Shown here in pieces: positions 1-6,886 of a stretch of DNA of 19,230 nucleotides. Made by a program: the position numbers and the translations under genes. The stretch comes from JBFGCT01 sp041581055 (GTDB taxonomy: Bacteria; Actinomycetota; Acidimicrobiia; Acidimicrobiales; Ilumatobacteraceae), in contig JBFGCT010000067.1 in NCBI GenBank assembly GCA_041581055.1, positions 1-19,230 of the forward strand, in the 5' to 3' direction. Positions within the stretch are counted from its first letter, which is position 1, and each line of letters starts with the position of its first letter. The notes beneath the pieces were generated by a model that had not been told where the DNA came from, searched no databases, and worked only from the letters and a program-made list of their open reading frames with translations.

Positions 1-2
1 AT

Positions 3-578
3 GACGGTGTGCTCGTGGCCCGCGCGCTCGCCCACGACCACCATGCCTTCGCCTCGCTCTTCCGCCGCCACGCCGCCGACGTCCACGCGTTCGCCCAGCG
101 TCGGGCGCGATCGGCCGACGTCGCCGACGACATCGTGTCGGTCGCGTTCGAGAAGGCGTGGCGATCGCTCGCCACGCTCGGCGCCGACCACGGCGACCGG
201 TTCCGGCCGTGGGTCTTCCGCATCGCCGCCAACGAGCTGGCGAGCCATTTCCGGTCGGGGTCGCGGCGGGCGCAACGGGAACATCTCGCGGCGATGCGCG
301 GGGAGATCGTCGTCGACGGCGGTCGGGTCCACGGCGACGACGGCCGCCGCGACCCGGCGATGCCCGAAGGCGGGGACGCGGTGCTCGCCGCCCTCGCCAC
401 CCTGTCCGACAAGCACCAGGAGGTGATCTCGTTGCGGTATCTCGCCGACCTCGACCCCGCCGAGACCGCCAGCGCGCTCGGCCTGTCGAAGTCCCACGTC
501 GCCGTCCGGCTCCACCGCGCGATGGCCGCCCTTCGCGACGCGATGCCCGACGAACCACCGCCGGGAGGCGACGAATGA
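3..578 (+). CDS. ECF-type RNA polymerase sigma factor, 5' end outside window
   Basis: This is a sigma-70 family factor of the extracytoplasmic-function kind, which directs RNA polymerase to a stress or envelope regulon. The open frame runs through the window edge. The first visible start is GTG at position 9, but the protein there already reads like the middle of a usual ECF N-terminus, so a few residues are probably missing. Region 2 is seen as AFASLFRRH followed by a DIVSVAFEKAWRSL helix, the usual core-binding and -10 recognition segment. Region 4 is LSDKHQEVISLRYLADLDPAETASALGLS and then a helix ending VRLHRAMAALRD, a typical helix-turn-helix for -35 binding. The stop overlaps the next start (ATGA), so the two genes are probably translationally coupled. 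The class is confident; the regulon is not visible. Confidence 0.9.
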   Translation, partial: DGVLVARALAHDHHAFASLFRRHAADVHAFAQRRARSADVADDIVSVAFEKAWRSLATLGADHGDRFRPWVFRIAANELASHFRSGSRRAQREHLAAMRGEIVVDGGRVHGDDGRRDPAMPEGGDAVLAALATLSDKHQEVISLRYLADLDPAETASALGLSKSHVAVRLHRAMAALRDAMPDEPPPGGDE

Positions 579-1441
579 ACGCGGCAACGCTCGAAGTGAC
601 ACTGCGCCGCCTCGGCTCGGCCCCGGTGGCCGCCCCCGACCTCGACGCGCTCGAAGCCCGGCTGCTGGCGACGATCGACGGCCCGCCGCCACCGGTGGAC
701 CTCGGCGAGCGCCGCCGCCGGCAGGTGGCGCCGGTCCTGATCGGTGCTGCGGCTTGCCTGCTGGCGCTGGTCGTGCTCGCCGCGGGCTGGTTCGCGGGCG
801 GCGACGACCCCTATGTCCTCGCCGCCGCCGTCGATGTCGAGGTCGTGCTCCCCGACGGCGATGTGGTCGCCGGCATCGCCGGACTCGAGCTCCCGGTCGG
901 AACGACGCTGAGCGTCGGCGGCTCGATGGAGATCGGTGGGACGGCCTACGGCCCCGGCGAGTACGTCATCACGGCCGACGGTCCGGCCGCGGTCGGCGAC
1001 GCCGGCGGCGTGGGAGGCCGCCCGCCCGACGGCGGGGGAGGCGGAGGGGATGGCGGCGTCCCGGTCACCGGCACGTCGACGACGGTCCCGGAACGACCGG
1101 ACGCGGTTCCCGCCGCGCCGCCGACGACCAGGCCAAACTCACCCACCACCGACCGGCCGACGACGACCGCCCGCGACCGGCCGACGACGACGGTTGGCGA
1201 TCGGCCGACCACGACCGCGGGCGACCGGCCGACGACGACGGTTGGCGACCGGCCGACGACGACGGTTGGCGACCGGCCGACGACGACGGTTGGCGACCGG
1301 CCGACGACGACGGTTGGCGATCGGCCGACCACGACCGCTTCTCCCGCGCTGCCACCCCGCGTGACGACCACGACGGCGCCACCCCGCGACCCGCCACCCC
1401 CCGAGACGACGACCACCGGTCCACCCCGCGACCGGCCCTGA
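575..1441 (+). CDS. Putative anti-sigma / FecR-like membrane protein with Thr-rich repeat tail
   Basis: The predicted protein has 288 residues. Residues 1-50 are a short cytosolic segment, residues 51-72 (VAPVLIGAAACLLALVVLAA) are one membrane helix, and the rest would lie outside the cell. Residues 85-132 (VEVVLPDGDVVAG, then PVGTTLSVGG and YGPGEYVI) resemble the beta-rich FecR-type extracytoplasmic domain. After about residue 145 the chain becomes Gly-, Pro- and Thr-rich and includes eight DRPTTT-type octapeptides (residues 193-256). The ATG overlaps the sigma factor stop by 4 nt, and this arrangement with an ECF factor is the main reason to propose an anti-sigma role. No zinc-binding HxxxCxxC motif is seen. 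The start is fixed by the ATGA overlap. A structural surface protein is the alternative. Confidence 0.72.
   Translation: MNAATLEVTLRRLGSAPVAAPDLDALEARLLATIDGPPPPVDLGERRRRQVAPVLIGAAACLLALVVLAAGWFAGGDDPYVLAAAVDVEVVLPDGDVVAGIAGLELPVGTTLSVGGSMEIGGTAYGPGEYVITADGPAAVGDAGGVGGRPPDGGGGGGDGGVPVTGTSTTVPERPDAVPAAPPTTRPNSPTTDRPTTTARDRPTTTVGDRPTTTAGDRPTTTVGDRPTTTVGDRPTTTVGDRPTTTVGDRPTTTASPALPPRVTTTTAPPRDPPPPETTTTGPPRDRP
1151..1342 (+). repeat. Eight tandem 24-bp repeats encoding DRPTTTxx octapeptides
   Basis: Eight contiguous in-frame 24-bp units begin at 1151, 1175, 1199, 1223, 1247, 1271, 1295 and 1319. Units 2 and 4-7 are identical, each starting GACCGGCCGACGACGACGG. Units 1, 3 and 8 are variants, and units 3 and 8 share the GATCGG...CCACGACCGC form. 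The encoded unit is DRPTTT followed by AR, VG, AG or AS. Identical neighbouring units suggest recent expansion, and copy number may vary between strains. Confidence 0.95.
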
Positions 1442-1482
1442 CCGACCGGCGCGGCGACGCGGCCGCCGGCCGTCGTCCGTGC

Positions 1483-1488
1483 CACGAT
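1483..1488 (+). promoter_or_regulatory. Weak candidate -10 box for the PfkB kinase gene
   Basis: CACGAT lies 6 nt upstream of the ATG at 1495, and no Shine-Dalgarno sequence is visible. It deviates from TANNNT at the first base, but its spacing matches the better -10 boxes elsewhere in the window. A leaderless transcript is inferred. Confidence 0.3.
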
Positions 1489-1494
1489 GGTCGG

Positions 1495-2430
1495 ATGATC
1501 GTTGTGGTCGGTGAGGCGCTCGTCGACCTCGTGATCGAGCCGGACGGCGCCGTGACCGCGGCGCTCGGCGGCGCCCCGTTCAACACGGCGCGGGCGGTCG
1601 CCCGGCTGGGCGTGCCCGTCGAGTTCGTCGGCGCCCTGTCCGACGATCGGTTCGGGACCCTCCTCCGGCAGCGGCTCGTCGCCGACGGGGTCGGCGTCGC
1701 GCACGCGCCGATGACGACCCTGCCGACCACGCTCGCCGCCGCCGAGCTCAACGCCGGCGGTGGGGCGCGGTACCGCTTCTACATCGACGGCACCTCGGCG
1801 CCGTCGATGGTCGCGGACGACGTGCGCTCGCTGCCAGACGAGCCGGCGACGATGTTCACCGGTGGGCTCGGGTTGGCCCTCGAACCGATGGCGGAGACCG
1901 TCGCCGGCCTCGTCGAGGCCGTGGCGCCGTCGACGACGCTGGTCGTCGACGTGAACTGCCGGCCGCGGGTGATCGTCGATCGCGACGGCTACGTCGGGCG
2001 GCTGGAGCGGGTGCTCTCGCGGGCGGACATCGTCAAGGTCAGCGACGAGGACCTCGACTACCTGTTCCCGGACGTCGACGCCGCCACCGCCGCGCACCGG
2101 ATCCTCGATCGAGGGCCGGCGGCCGTGCTGGTCACCGGCGGCGCCGGGGCGACACGCGTGGCGACCGTCGGCGGCTCGCGGGAGGTCTCCGTCGCGCCGC
2201 TCGCCGGGTCGGTGGTCGACACGATCGGCGCCGGCGACACCTTCGGCGCCGGCCTGATGGCGGCGTGGGTCGAACGCGGCGGCAACCGCCAGCGGCTGCG
2301 CGACCATGACGCGCTCGACGCGTTGGCGCGGGCGGTCGGCGCGGCGCACGAGGCCGCGGCGGTCGTCGTCACGCGCCGGGGCGCAGACCCGCCGTGGCGG
2401 TCCGAGCTACCCGCCACGTGGGCGACATGA
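1495..2430 (+). CDS. PfkB-family carbohydrate kinase (fructokinase-like)
   Basis: This cytosolic ribokinase-fold enzyme transfers phosphate from ATP to a sugar hydroxyl. It has 311 residues, normal for the family. The N-terminal signature is at residues 24-39 (LGGAPFNTARAVARLG), the glycine-rich sugar-binding segment. The C-terminal signature DTIGAGDTFGAG is at residues 242-253, with D248 as the expected catalytic base and GAGD forming the anion hole. VVDVNCRPR resembles the D-x-N-x-R segment found in fructokinases, which favours fructose or a related ketose, but substrate cannot be settled from sequence alone. ATG at 1495 is chosen because the family N-terminus (IVVVGEALVDL) begins there. 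It sits 53 nt after the putative anti-sigma gene and is probably transcribed separately. Confidence 0.9.
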   Translation: MIVVVGEALVDLVIEPDGAVTAALGGAPFNTARAVARLGVPVEFVGALSDDRFGTLLRQRLVADGVGVAHAPMTTLPTTLAAAELNAGGGARYRFYIDGTSAPSMVADDVRSLPDEPATMFTGGLGLALEPMAETVAGLVEAVAPSTTLVVDVNCRPRVIVDRDGYVGRLERVLSRADIVKVSDEDLDYLFPDVDAATAAHRILDRGPAAVLVTGGAGATRVATVGGSREVSVAPLAGSVVDTIGAGDTFGAGLMAAWVERGGNRQRLRDHDALDALARAVGAAHEAAAVVVTRRGADPPWRSELPATWAT

Positions 2431-2520
2431 CGCGGGGCGCGTGCTCGTCGCCGGCCCCGGTCGCGTGGCGGGGTCGGCGAACACACCCAGAGCAGGTTCC
2501 GCCGTGGCGGCTAGCCAACC

Positions 2521-2721
2521 ATGTCGACGGTGTCTGAGGCGATGGAGGTGCGCCATATGGGCGGACGCCTCCTCAGGATCTCACTGGTGACCGACCTGGC
2601 CGCCGGGATCTCGCCGACCACGCTCAGCCACGAGGAGGTCTAGGAGGCCGGCGCCGCCGCCGCTGAGCGGTTCGGCCGGCTGCTGGAGGTGCTGCTGCCC
2701 CGGTTGGGCCTTGACGGGTAG
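2521..2721 (+). pseudogene. Purine nucleoside phosphorylase, C-terminal remnant
   Basis: Translation from 2521 starts MSTVSEAMEVRHMGG and continues SLVTDLAAGISP and LSHEEV. It then meets an in-frame TAG at 2641-2643 and resumes EAGAAAAERFGRLLEVLLPRL up to TAG at 2719-2721. This order matches the C-terminus of trimeric purine nucleoside phosphorylases, where GMSTVPE...RH, TNLAAGISP and LSHEEVLE are standard. The first roughly two thirds of the enzyme are absent: the frame is stopped by TAG just upstream and no homologous sequence is seen in 2431-2520. The conserved purine-binding Asn of the TN motif is Asp here (codon 2593-2595). Truncation, internal stop and lost active-site residue together indicate a dead fragment. 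Confidence 0.8.
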
Positions 2722-2741
2722 GCTCGTCTCGCAGGAAAACC

Positions 2742-4067
2742 ATGAAGTCGTCGGCCAAGGAGCACAGGCAACACCGGCGCGTCACGGACAGCGCGTCCCG
2801 CAGCCCGGGACCGACGGCCCGCCGGAGCTCGCACGACACGCGCCTGGCCGGGTTCCAGGCCATGGTTGATCACAGCCCCCGCCAGGTCGCCCAACGCCGG
2901 CACGTCGTCCGACTGTTCGGCAGGCACGGGCCCGCGACCGGTCCGTCCGCCCCGCCCATTCAGGCGAAGTGGCGCGAGATCGACGGCGCGTACCACCAGT
3001 GGGACGCGCCGCTTGACGGCCTCCAGTGGTACAGCCACAAGAAGACCGGGAAGCTGTACTACGTCATCGCGGACGTGACCCAGTTCGACGAGGAGGAACT
3101 CAAGTACTACCGCAAGCATGAGGGCGCTCTCCTCAGCGAGAAGGGCTGGCTCGGAAGGAAGGGCGGGGGGTTCGTCAGCGGCACGTGGGAAGAGGCGGAC
3201 TCGGAGATCGTGCCTGCGAATCTCCCGGAACCGCAGGCGGTCGTGCCGCGCCCGAAGCACGCCATCTCCCCGGTAGGAAGATGGAAAGAGCTAGGGGAGC
3301 GCCACAGCGAGGCTGGGACCATGGAGGACGTCCTCAAGAAGATGTACCTCCACGGCGGGGTCGACTCGCACGACGTCGTCGCCAAGCTCAAGGAACTGCG
3401 CAAGCTCGGTCCCAGGTGGGAGGAGCTCGCCGCCGATCCGGGGCTCATGCTGCGGCCGCAGTTCTTCGAAGCGCTGCTCGAGCTGGTCAAGGGCGAGGAC
3501 GTCGCATCGCCCTGGGAAGCTCGCAAGCAGGTGGCGAAGGCCCTCGGCCCCGACACCGCATACCGGGCGCTCTGGATCAGCCACGAGTACGCCAAGAAGC
3601 TCAGTGACACAGAGCTGAGGAAACAGGAGGTACTGCTGCCGAAGAAGTGCTTCGACGCCGGTTCGGCATGCGACTGCGATCGGGTGCTCGACAACATCGA
3701 ACTCTTGCTGCGGCGTCACGTGGAGAGCGGCGGGCAGAGCAAGGCCCAGTCGGTCACGAAGTCCCAGGATAATGCGATCGCCGTTGCCAATCGCATCCGG
3801 CTCGACTCGGACGATCCTTACGACCCCACCAAGGGCGTCTACCTGCTGACGCTGCGGGTGCCAAAGATCGACCTGTTCTACGTCGGGGACTTCACCACCG
3901 ACTATGACTCGTTCCTCATCCATCTGGGCTACGCCGGGAAGGTCGAGGCGTACAGTCGTGACATCGAACAGATCGTCGTCGGAAACATCCGCGGAGTGAA
4001 CATCACGAAGGTCGAGCTGATCCGCGACCCTCTCGGGTACGCGAAGACGGCCCGGCGGCTCACCTGA
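2742..4067 (+). CDS. Orphan 441-residue protein; candidate injection-system cargo or toxin
   Basis: I do not recognise this as a named family. The start is ATG at 2742 with AGGA about 7 nt upstream. Residues 1-35 are basic and disordered. Residues 35-76 read AGFQAMVDHSPRQVAQRR and then PPIQAKW, resembling the repetitive LQ-MADNSP-Q-QR / VQ-K leaders on many proteins of extracellular contractile injection loci. Residues 77-125 (WDAPLDGLQWY, GKLYYVIADV) form a compact alpha/beta segment. Residues 195-260 are helical. The C-terminal third contains YRALW (R275), SVTKS (S337, T339), GVYLLTLRVP and DIEQIVVGNI (E409). These could be the Arg, Ser-x-Thr and Glu positions of an ADP-ribosyltransferase fold, though the usual E-x-E or Q-x-E is D-x-E. 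No signal peptide or membrane helix is seen. No immunity gene is evident. The coding call is firm; the function is speculative. Confidence 0.85.
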   Translation: MKSSAKEHRQHRRVTDSASRSPGPTARRSSHDTRLAGFQAMVDHSPRQVAQRRHVVRLFGRHGPATGPSAPPIQAKWREIDGAYHQWDAPLDGLQWYSHKKTGKLYYVIADVTQFDEEELKYYRKHEGALLSEKGWLGRKGGGFVSGTWEEADSEIVPANLPEPQAVVPRPKHAISPVGRWKELGERHSEAGTMEDVLKKMYLHGGVDSHDVVAKLKELRKLGPRWEELAADPGLMLRPQFFEALLELVKGEDVASPWEARKQVAKALGPDTAYRALWISHEYAKKLSDTELRKQEVLLPKKCFDAGSACDCDRVLDNIELLLRRHVESGGQSKAQSVTKSQDNAIAVANRIRLDSDDPYDPTKGVYLLTLRVPKIDLFYVGDFTTDYDSFLIHLGYAGKVEAYSRDIEQIVVGNIRGVNITKVELIRDPLGYAKTARRLT

Positions 4068-4130
4068 GCGTCGTGTGCACGTCGTCGGGGACTGGAACGT
4101 CATGCTGTTCGACCCGCCCATCGTCGTCGA

Positions 4131-4205
4131 CTCTGGCCGCGTCGCCTCCCGCCGTGCGCGCAGGAAGTCGGCGAGCTCCCTGCGGTGGTCGCCGGCGGCC
4201 GCCAT
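4131..4205 (-). pseudogene. XRE-family (MmyB-like) regulator, N-terminal stub
   Basis: Reading down from ATG at 4205, the product begins MAAAGDHRRELADFLRARRE and then ATRPE. This matches the conserved opening of large actinobacterial XRE regulators (RRELADFLRSRRARLRPEDVGLP). After the PE at about 4131 the match ends abruptly and the helix-turn-helix that should follow (GGRRRTPGLRREEVA) is missing in all frames. The open frame does run on antisense to the neighbouring orphan gene, but that extension is not regulator-like. The start is only 3 nt past the stop of the S15-like gene, in the same direction, so it may once have followed it. Too short to function. Confidence 0.6.
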
Positions 4206-4208
4206 CGC

Positions 4209-6824
4209 TCAGTCGCAGAGCTCCGAGTCGGTCGGGTCGCCGCCGGCGGTGTAGACGACATCGCGGCCGTTGTACGACGCGACGATCGTCTGGCCGTCGG
4301 TGAGGAGCCGGAGTTCGACGGCGATCGGCCCGTCCGGCCGGCTCGGGTCGATGTCCCACTCGGCGGGGATCCATTGGAAGACGCTTCCGCCCTCGGCGGT
4401 CCGCCACCACCGGCCGTTGAAGTACCCCAGGATCGCTGCCCCGCAGTGCACGCCGAGCTCGTACGACACCGGCGTGTCAACGGCGAGGTCGGCGCCGACG
4501 AGGGCCGGTGGCGCCGTGCTCGGCGCAGGCCGGCAGGGCTGGCCGCGCAGGCTGTCGCAGGCCGGGTAGCCGGCCGGCGGTTCGATCCCGGGCACGACGG
4601 GGAGCACGATCTTGGACGCGGTGAGTCCGCCGAGCCCGATCTCGACCCGCTCCCCCCGCGCGATCGTCTCGAACACCCACACCGCCCGGTTGCCGCCCGG
4701 AGCGTCGACCGTCAACCGGATCTGCGAGGCGGCCCGGAACACGTGGGCGAAGGGGAAGATCTCGACGCGGGCCGGCGCCAGGACGGCGTCGGGCAGGGCT
4801 CTGGCGTCAGCCTCGCGATGGGTGTGGACCGGACGCAACTCGGTCGACGCCGCCTCGTCGAGGGCGCGATGGCTGGCCCGCAGCCAGCCGGACTGGACGT
4901 ACACCTCCTGGCCGTCTGGGCGGATCTCGGTCAACGTGACCTCGAGGTCGGTGTCCCCGAGGTTGGACCCGACCCACAGATCGACCGAGCCCGATCCGAC
5001 CATCGTCAGCGTCTCGTCGAGCGGCGCGGAGGTGAACACGGCCGCGGTCCCGAGCGCGTTCGGCTGCCAATCCCACTCGACGTCGACCTTCCACAGATCG
5101 CTGGAGTTGCCGTCCCAGAACGTCTTCGCGACGCCATCGGGCAGCGCCACGTAGCCGGCTCGGCGTTCGACGGTCGGCAGCGCGTCGGTGAGCCGCCCGT
5201 CGGCCGCGAGGTACCAGGTGGTCGGCGTCGTGCCGGGGACCGGCCACGCCTCGAAGGACTCCACGAAGCGGGGGAGCGGGGCGAGCGGCTCCTGGCCGTC
5301 GGCGGCGCCCTCCTCGAAGAGCACCTGGATCGGCGGCTCGGCCTCGAACGCGGCGAGCGCCTCCTCGTGGGTCATCCCGGCGAACCGGTCGGGCGGGAAC
5401 TCGATCGGACCGTTGCCGAACAGCCCGCCGCCGAGGATGTTGGCGATGCCGCCGGCGGCGTTGACCTCCGGCGTCTTGCCCGCCACGTAGAGATCGAGGA
5501 ACTCCTTGTAGCGCGGGAAGACGCCGGGTCCGATCGACTCGGTGTGGAGCCCGTTGACGAGCGACGCGTAGAGGTGGTCGGTCCCGGTGAACCGGTCGAG
5601 CATCGTCGCGAAGCGGCCGCCGGTCTGCTCGTCCTGCCAGGCGCCGGCGACGAACGTCGGCACGGTGATCTTGTCGACGAAGAGGCGCGGCGCGATGTCG
5701 TCGCCGAGCGACGCGACGTAGAACGGCGTCGCGCGGATCTCGCCGACGAGGTCGGGGTTCTGCAGCCTGAGCGACTGGTTCGCGGCGCACTCCGCGTCGC
5801 CGGCGGCGATCAGGTCGGCGGCCCATCGCTGGCCTTCGGGCATCGACTCGTCCTGCCGTTGCTGGGTCCACTCGACGGCGAAGCCGGTGTTGAGGATGCC
5901 GCCGGGGTAGAGCGTCGAGTTGTAGCTGTCGTCGATCACCGAGAGCGGGGTGATCGCGGCGAGGCTGGGCGGCTGGGTCTGGGCGACGAACAGTTGGCTG
6001 ATGCCGGGGTACGAGACGCCGACCATCCCGACTCGGTTGTCCAGCACCCACGGCTGGGCGGCGACCGCCTCGATCACGTCGTAGCCGTCGGTGCTCTGCG
6101 TGTACTCGAAGAAGCGGAACGACCCGCCGCTGCAGCCGGTGCCGCGCATGTTGACGCCGACGTACGCGTACCCGAGGGCCGCGAACAGGTCTTTGAACCC
6201 CGCCTCGTCGGGGTCGCTCGGCGTGTAGCCGGAGTACTCGACGACGGTCGGGTATGGCCCGTCCTCGGGCGGGCCGGGGAGCACGACGTTGGCCGACAGC
6301 GTCGTGCCGTCGCGGGTCGTGAGGTAGCCGAAGCCCGGCGCGGGCAGCCGCTGCTCTGCGTAGAACGAGGGATCGGGAGTGGCCGTCCGGGTGATCACCT
6401 CGACCGGGTCGCTGACCTCGCCCGCGGTGCGGTTCACCACCTCGACGACCGTGCCGGCCTCCAGCCCGCGGGCCAGCCAGGACCCCGATGCGTCGGCCTC
6501 GCCGGCGGCGATCGCCTCGTCGTTCTCGGTCAGCACCTCGAGCCGGTCGCCCGGCGTCGCCCCGATGACCGCCAGCTGTTCGACCCCGGGCCGAACCTCC
6601 GCCGTGAGCGGGGCGAGCGGCGAGTCGTCGACCGGGGGCTGCGGGGCCGCCGGGTCGGTCGGCGGCGGCTCGGACGACGGCGGCTCGGACGCCGGCGCTG
6701 TCGCGGGCGGCTCGGACGGCGGCGCCGTCGGACGACCCGCGTCGTTCGGGCTGTCGTCGGCGCCGGAACACGCGGCGGCGAGCAGCGCTCCGGCGATCAG
6801 CAGCGCGGTCGGTCGACGTCTCAT
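4209..6824 (-). CDS. Secreted CocE/NonD (S15-like) serine hydrolase lipoprotein
   Basis: The 871-residue product starts at ATG 6824, with AAGGA upstream. A lipoprotein signal peptide ends LLAAAC (C19). Residues 20-70 are a Pro/Ser/Glu linker, and residues 70-150 look like a small beta-rich domain. The alpha/beta hydrolase core begins near residue 165. The nucleophile elbow GVSYPG gives S271; AGAWQD (D398) and NGLHTES (H427) are the expected acid and histidine. The beta-rich C-terminal region near 590-780 fits the X-Pro dipeptidyl-peptidase C domain of this family. An extra tail from H793 (HCGAAILGYFNGRWW...) resembles a domain common on actinobacterial lipoproteins. The family covers cocaine esterase, glutaryl-7-ACA acylases and X-Pro peptidases, so the substrate is open. 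It is divergent from the M20 peptidase gene, and both may process peptides or amides. Confidence 0.9.
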   Translation of the reverse strand: MRRRPTALLIAGALLAAACSGADDSPNDAGRPTAPPSEPPATAPASEPPSSEPPPTDPAAPQPPVDDSPLAPLTAEVRPGVEQLAVIGATPGDRLEVLTENDEAIAAGEADASGSWLARGLEAGTVVEVVNRTAGEVSDPVEVITRTATPDPSFYAEQRLPAPGFGYLTTRDGTTLSANVVLPGPPEDGPYPTVVEYSGYTPSDPDEAGFKDLFAALGYAYVGVNMRGTGCSGGSFRFFEYTQSTDGYDVIEAVAAQPWVLDNRVGMVGVSYPGISQLFVAQTQPPSLAAITPLSVIDDSYNSTLYPGGILNTGFAVEWTQQRQDESMPEGQRWAADLIAAGDAECAANQSLRLQNPDLVGEIRATPFYVASLGDDIAPRLFVDKITVPTFVAGAWQDEQTGGRFATMLDRFTGTDHLYASLVNGLHTESIGPGVFPRYKEFLDLYVAGKTPEVNAAGGIANILGGGLFGNGPIEFPPDRFAGMTHEEALAAFEAEPPIQVLFEEGAADGQEPLAPLPRFVESFEAWPVPGTTPTTWYLAADGRLTDALPTVERRAGYVALPDGVAKTFWDGNSSDLWKVDVEWDWQPNALGTAAVFTSAPLDETLTMVGSGSVDLWVGSNLGDTDLEVTLTEIRPDGQEVYVQSGWLRASHRALDEAASTELRPVHTHREADARALPDAVLAPARVEIFPFAHVFRAASQIRLTVDAPGGNRAVWVFETIARGERVEIGLGGLTASKIVLPVVPGIEPPAGYPACDSLRGQPCRPAPSTAPPALVGADLAVDTPVSYELGVHCGAAILGYFNGRWWRTAEGGSVFQWIPAEWDIDPSRPDGPIAVELRLLTDGQTIVASYNGRDVVYTAGGDPTDSELCD

Positions 6825-6873
6825 CGGATCATCCTTGCCTGCCCGCGCCCCGGGACGGGCGTCGGTCGGGCGA

Positions 6874-6879
6874 TACCGT
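6874..6879 (+). promoter_or_regulatory. -10 box of the M20 peptidase gene (leaderless)
   Basis: TACCGT lies 7 nt upstream of GTG at 6887, with no ribosome binding site in between. This is the spacing expected if transcription starts at or next to the start codon. It lies in the 62-bp divergent region shared with the S15-like gene. Confidence 0.55.
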
Positions 6880-6886
6880 CTGTCCC

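Larger units (their letters stand above)
2431..4208. mobile_element. Putative small accessory island (remnants plus one orphan gene)
   Basis: This segment separates the kinase gene from the S15-like hydrolase gene. It contains a broken purine nucleoside phosphorylase 3' fragment, one intact orphan gene with a more lysine-rich product and more AT-ending codons than its neighbours, and a 5' stub of an XRE regulator. Nothing coding is recognised in 2431-2520. No integrase, transposase, terminal inverted repeats or target duplications were found, so horizontal acquisition is inferred from gene debris and codon style only. Confidence 0.4.

Noticed and set aside
1..426. Open frame from ATG at position 1 giving a Ser/Thr/Arg-rich protein
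   Set aside because: It is the out-of-frame shadow of the sigma factor gene. Its product is low-complexity, with no domain, while the other frame has clear sigma regions 2 and 4.
1151..1342. Possible CRISPR array
   Set aside because: Repeats are contiguous 24-bp units with no spacers, in frame with a gene, and no cas genes are present.
946..2349. Minus-strand frame opposite the repeat array and kinase gene
   Set aside because: Its apparent repeats are the mirror of the coding 24-bp array, and the kinase motifs lie on the plus strand.
3291..4205. Full 304-residue minus-strand protein beginning with the XRE-like segment
   Set aside because: Only the first 25 residues resemble a regulator; the rest is antisense to the orphan gene and has biased composition.
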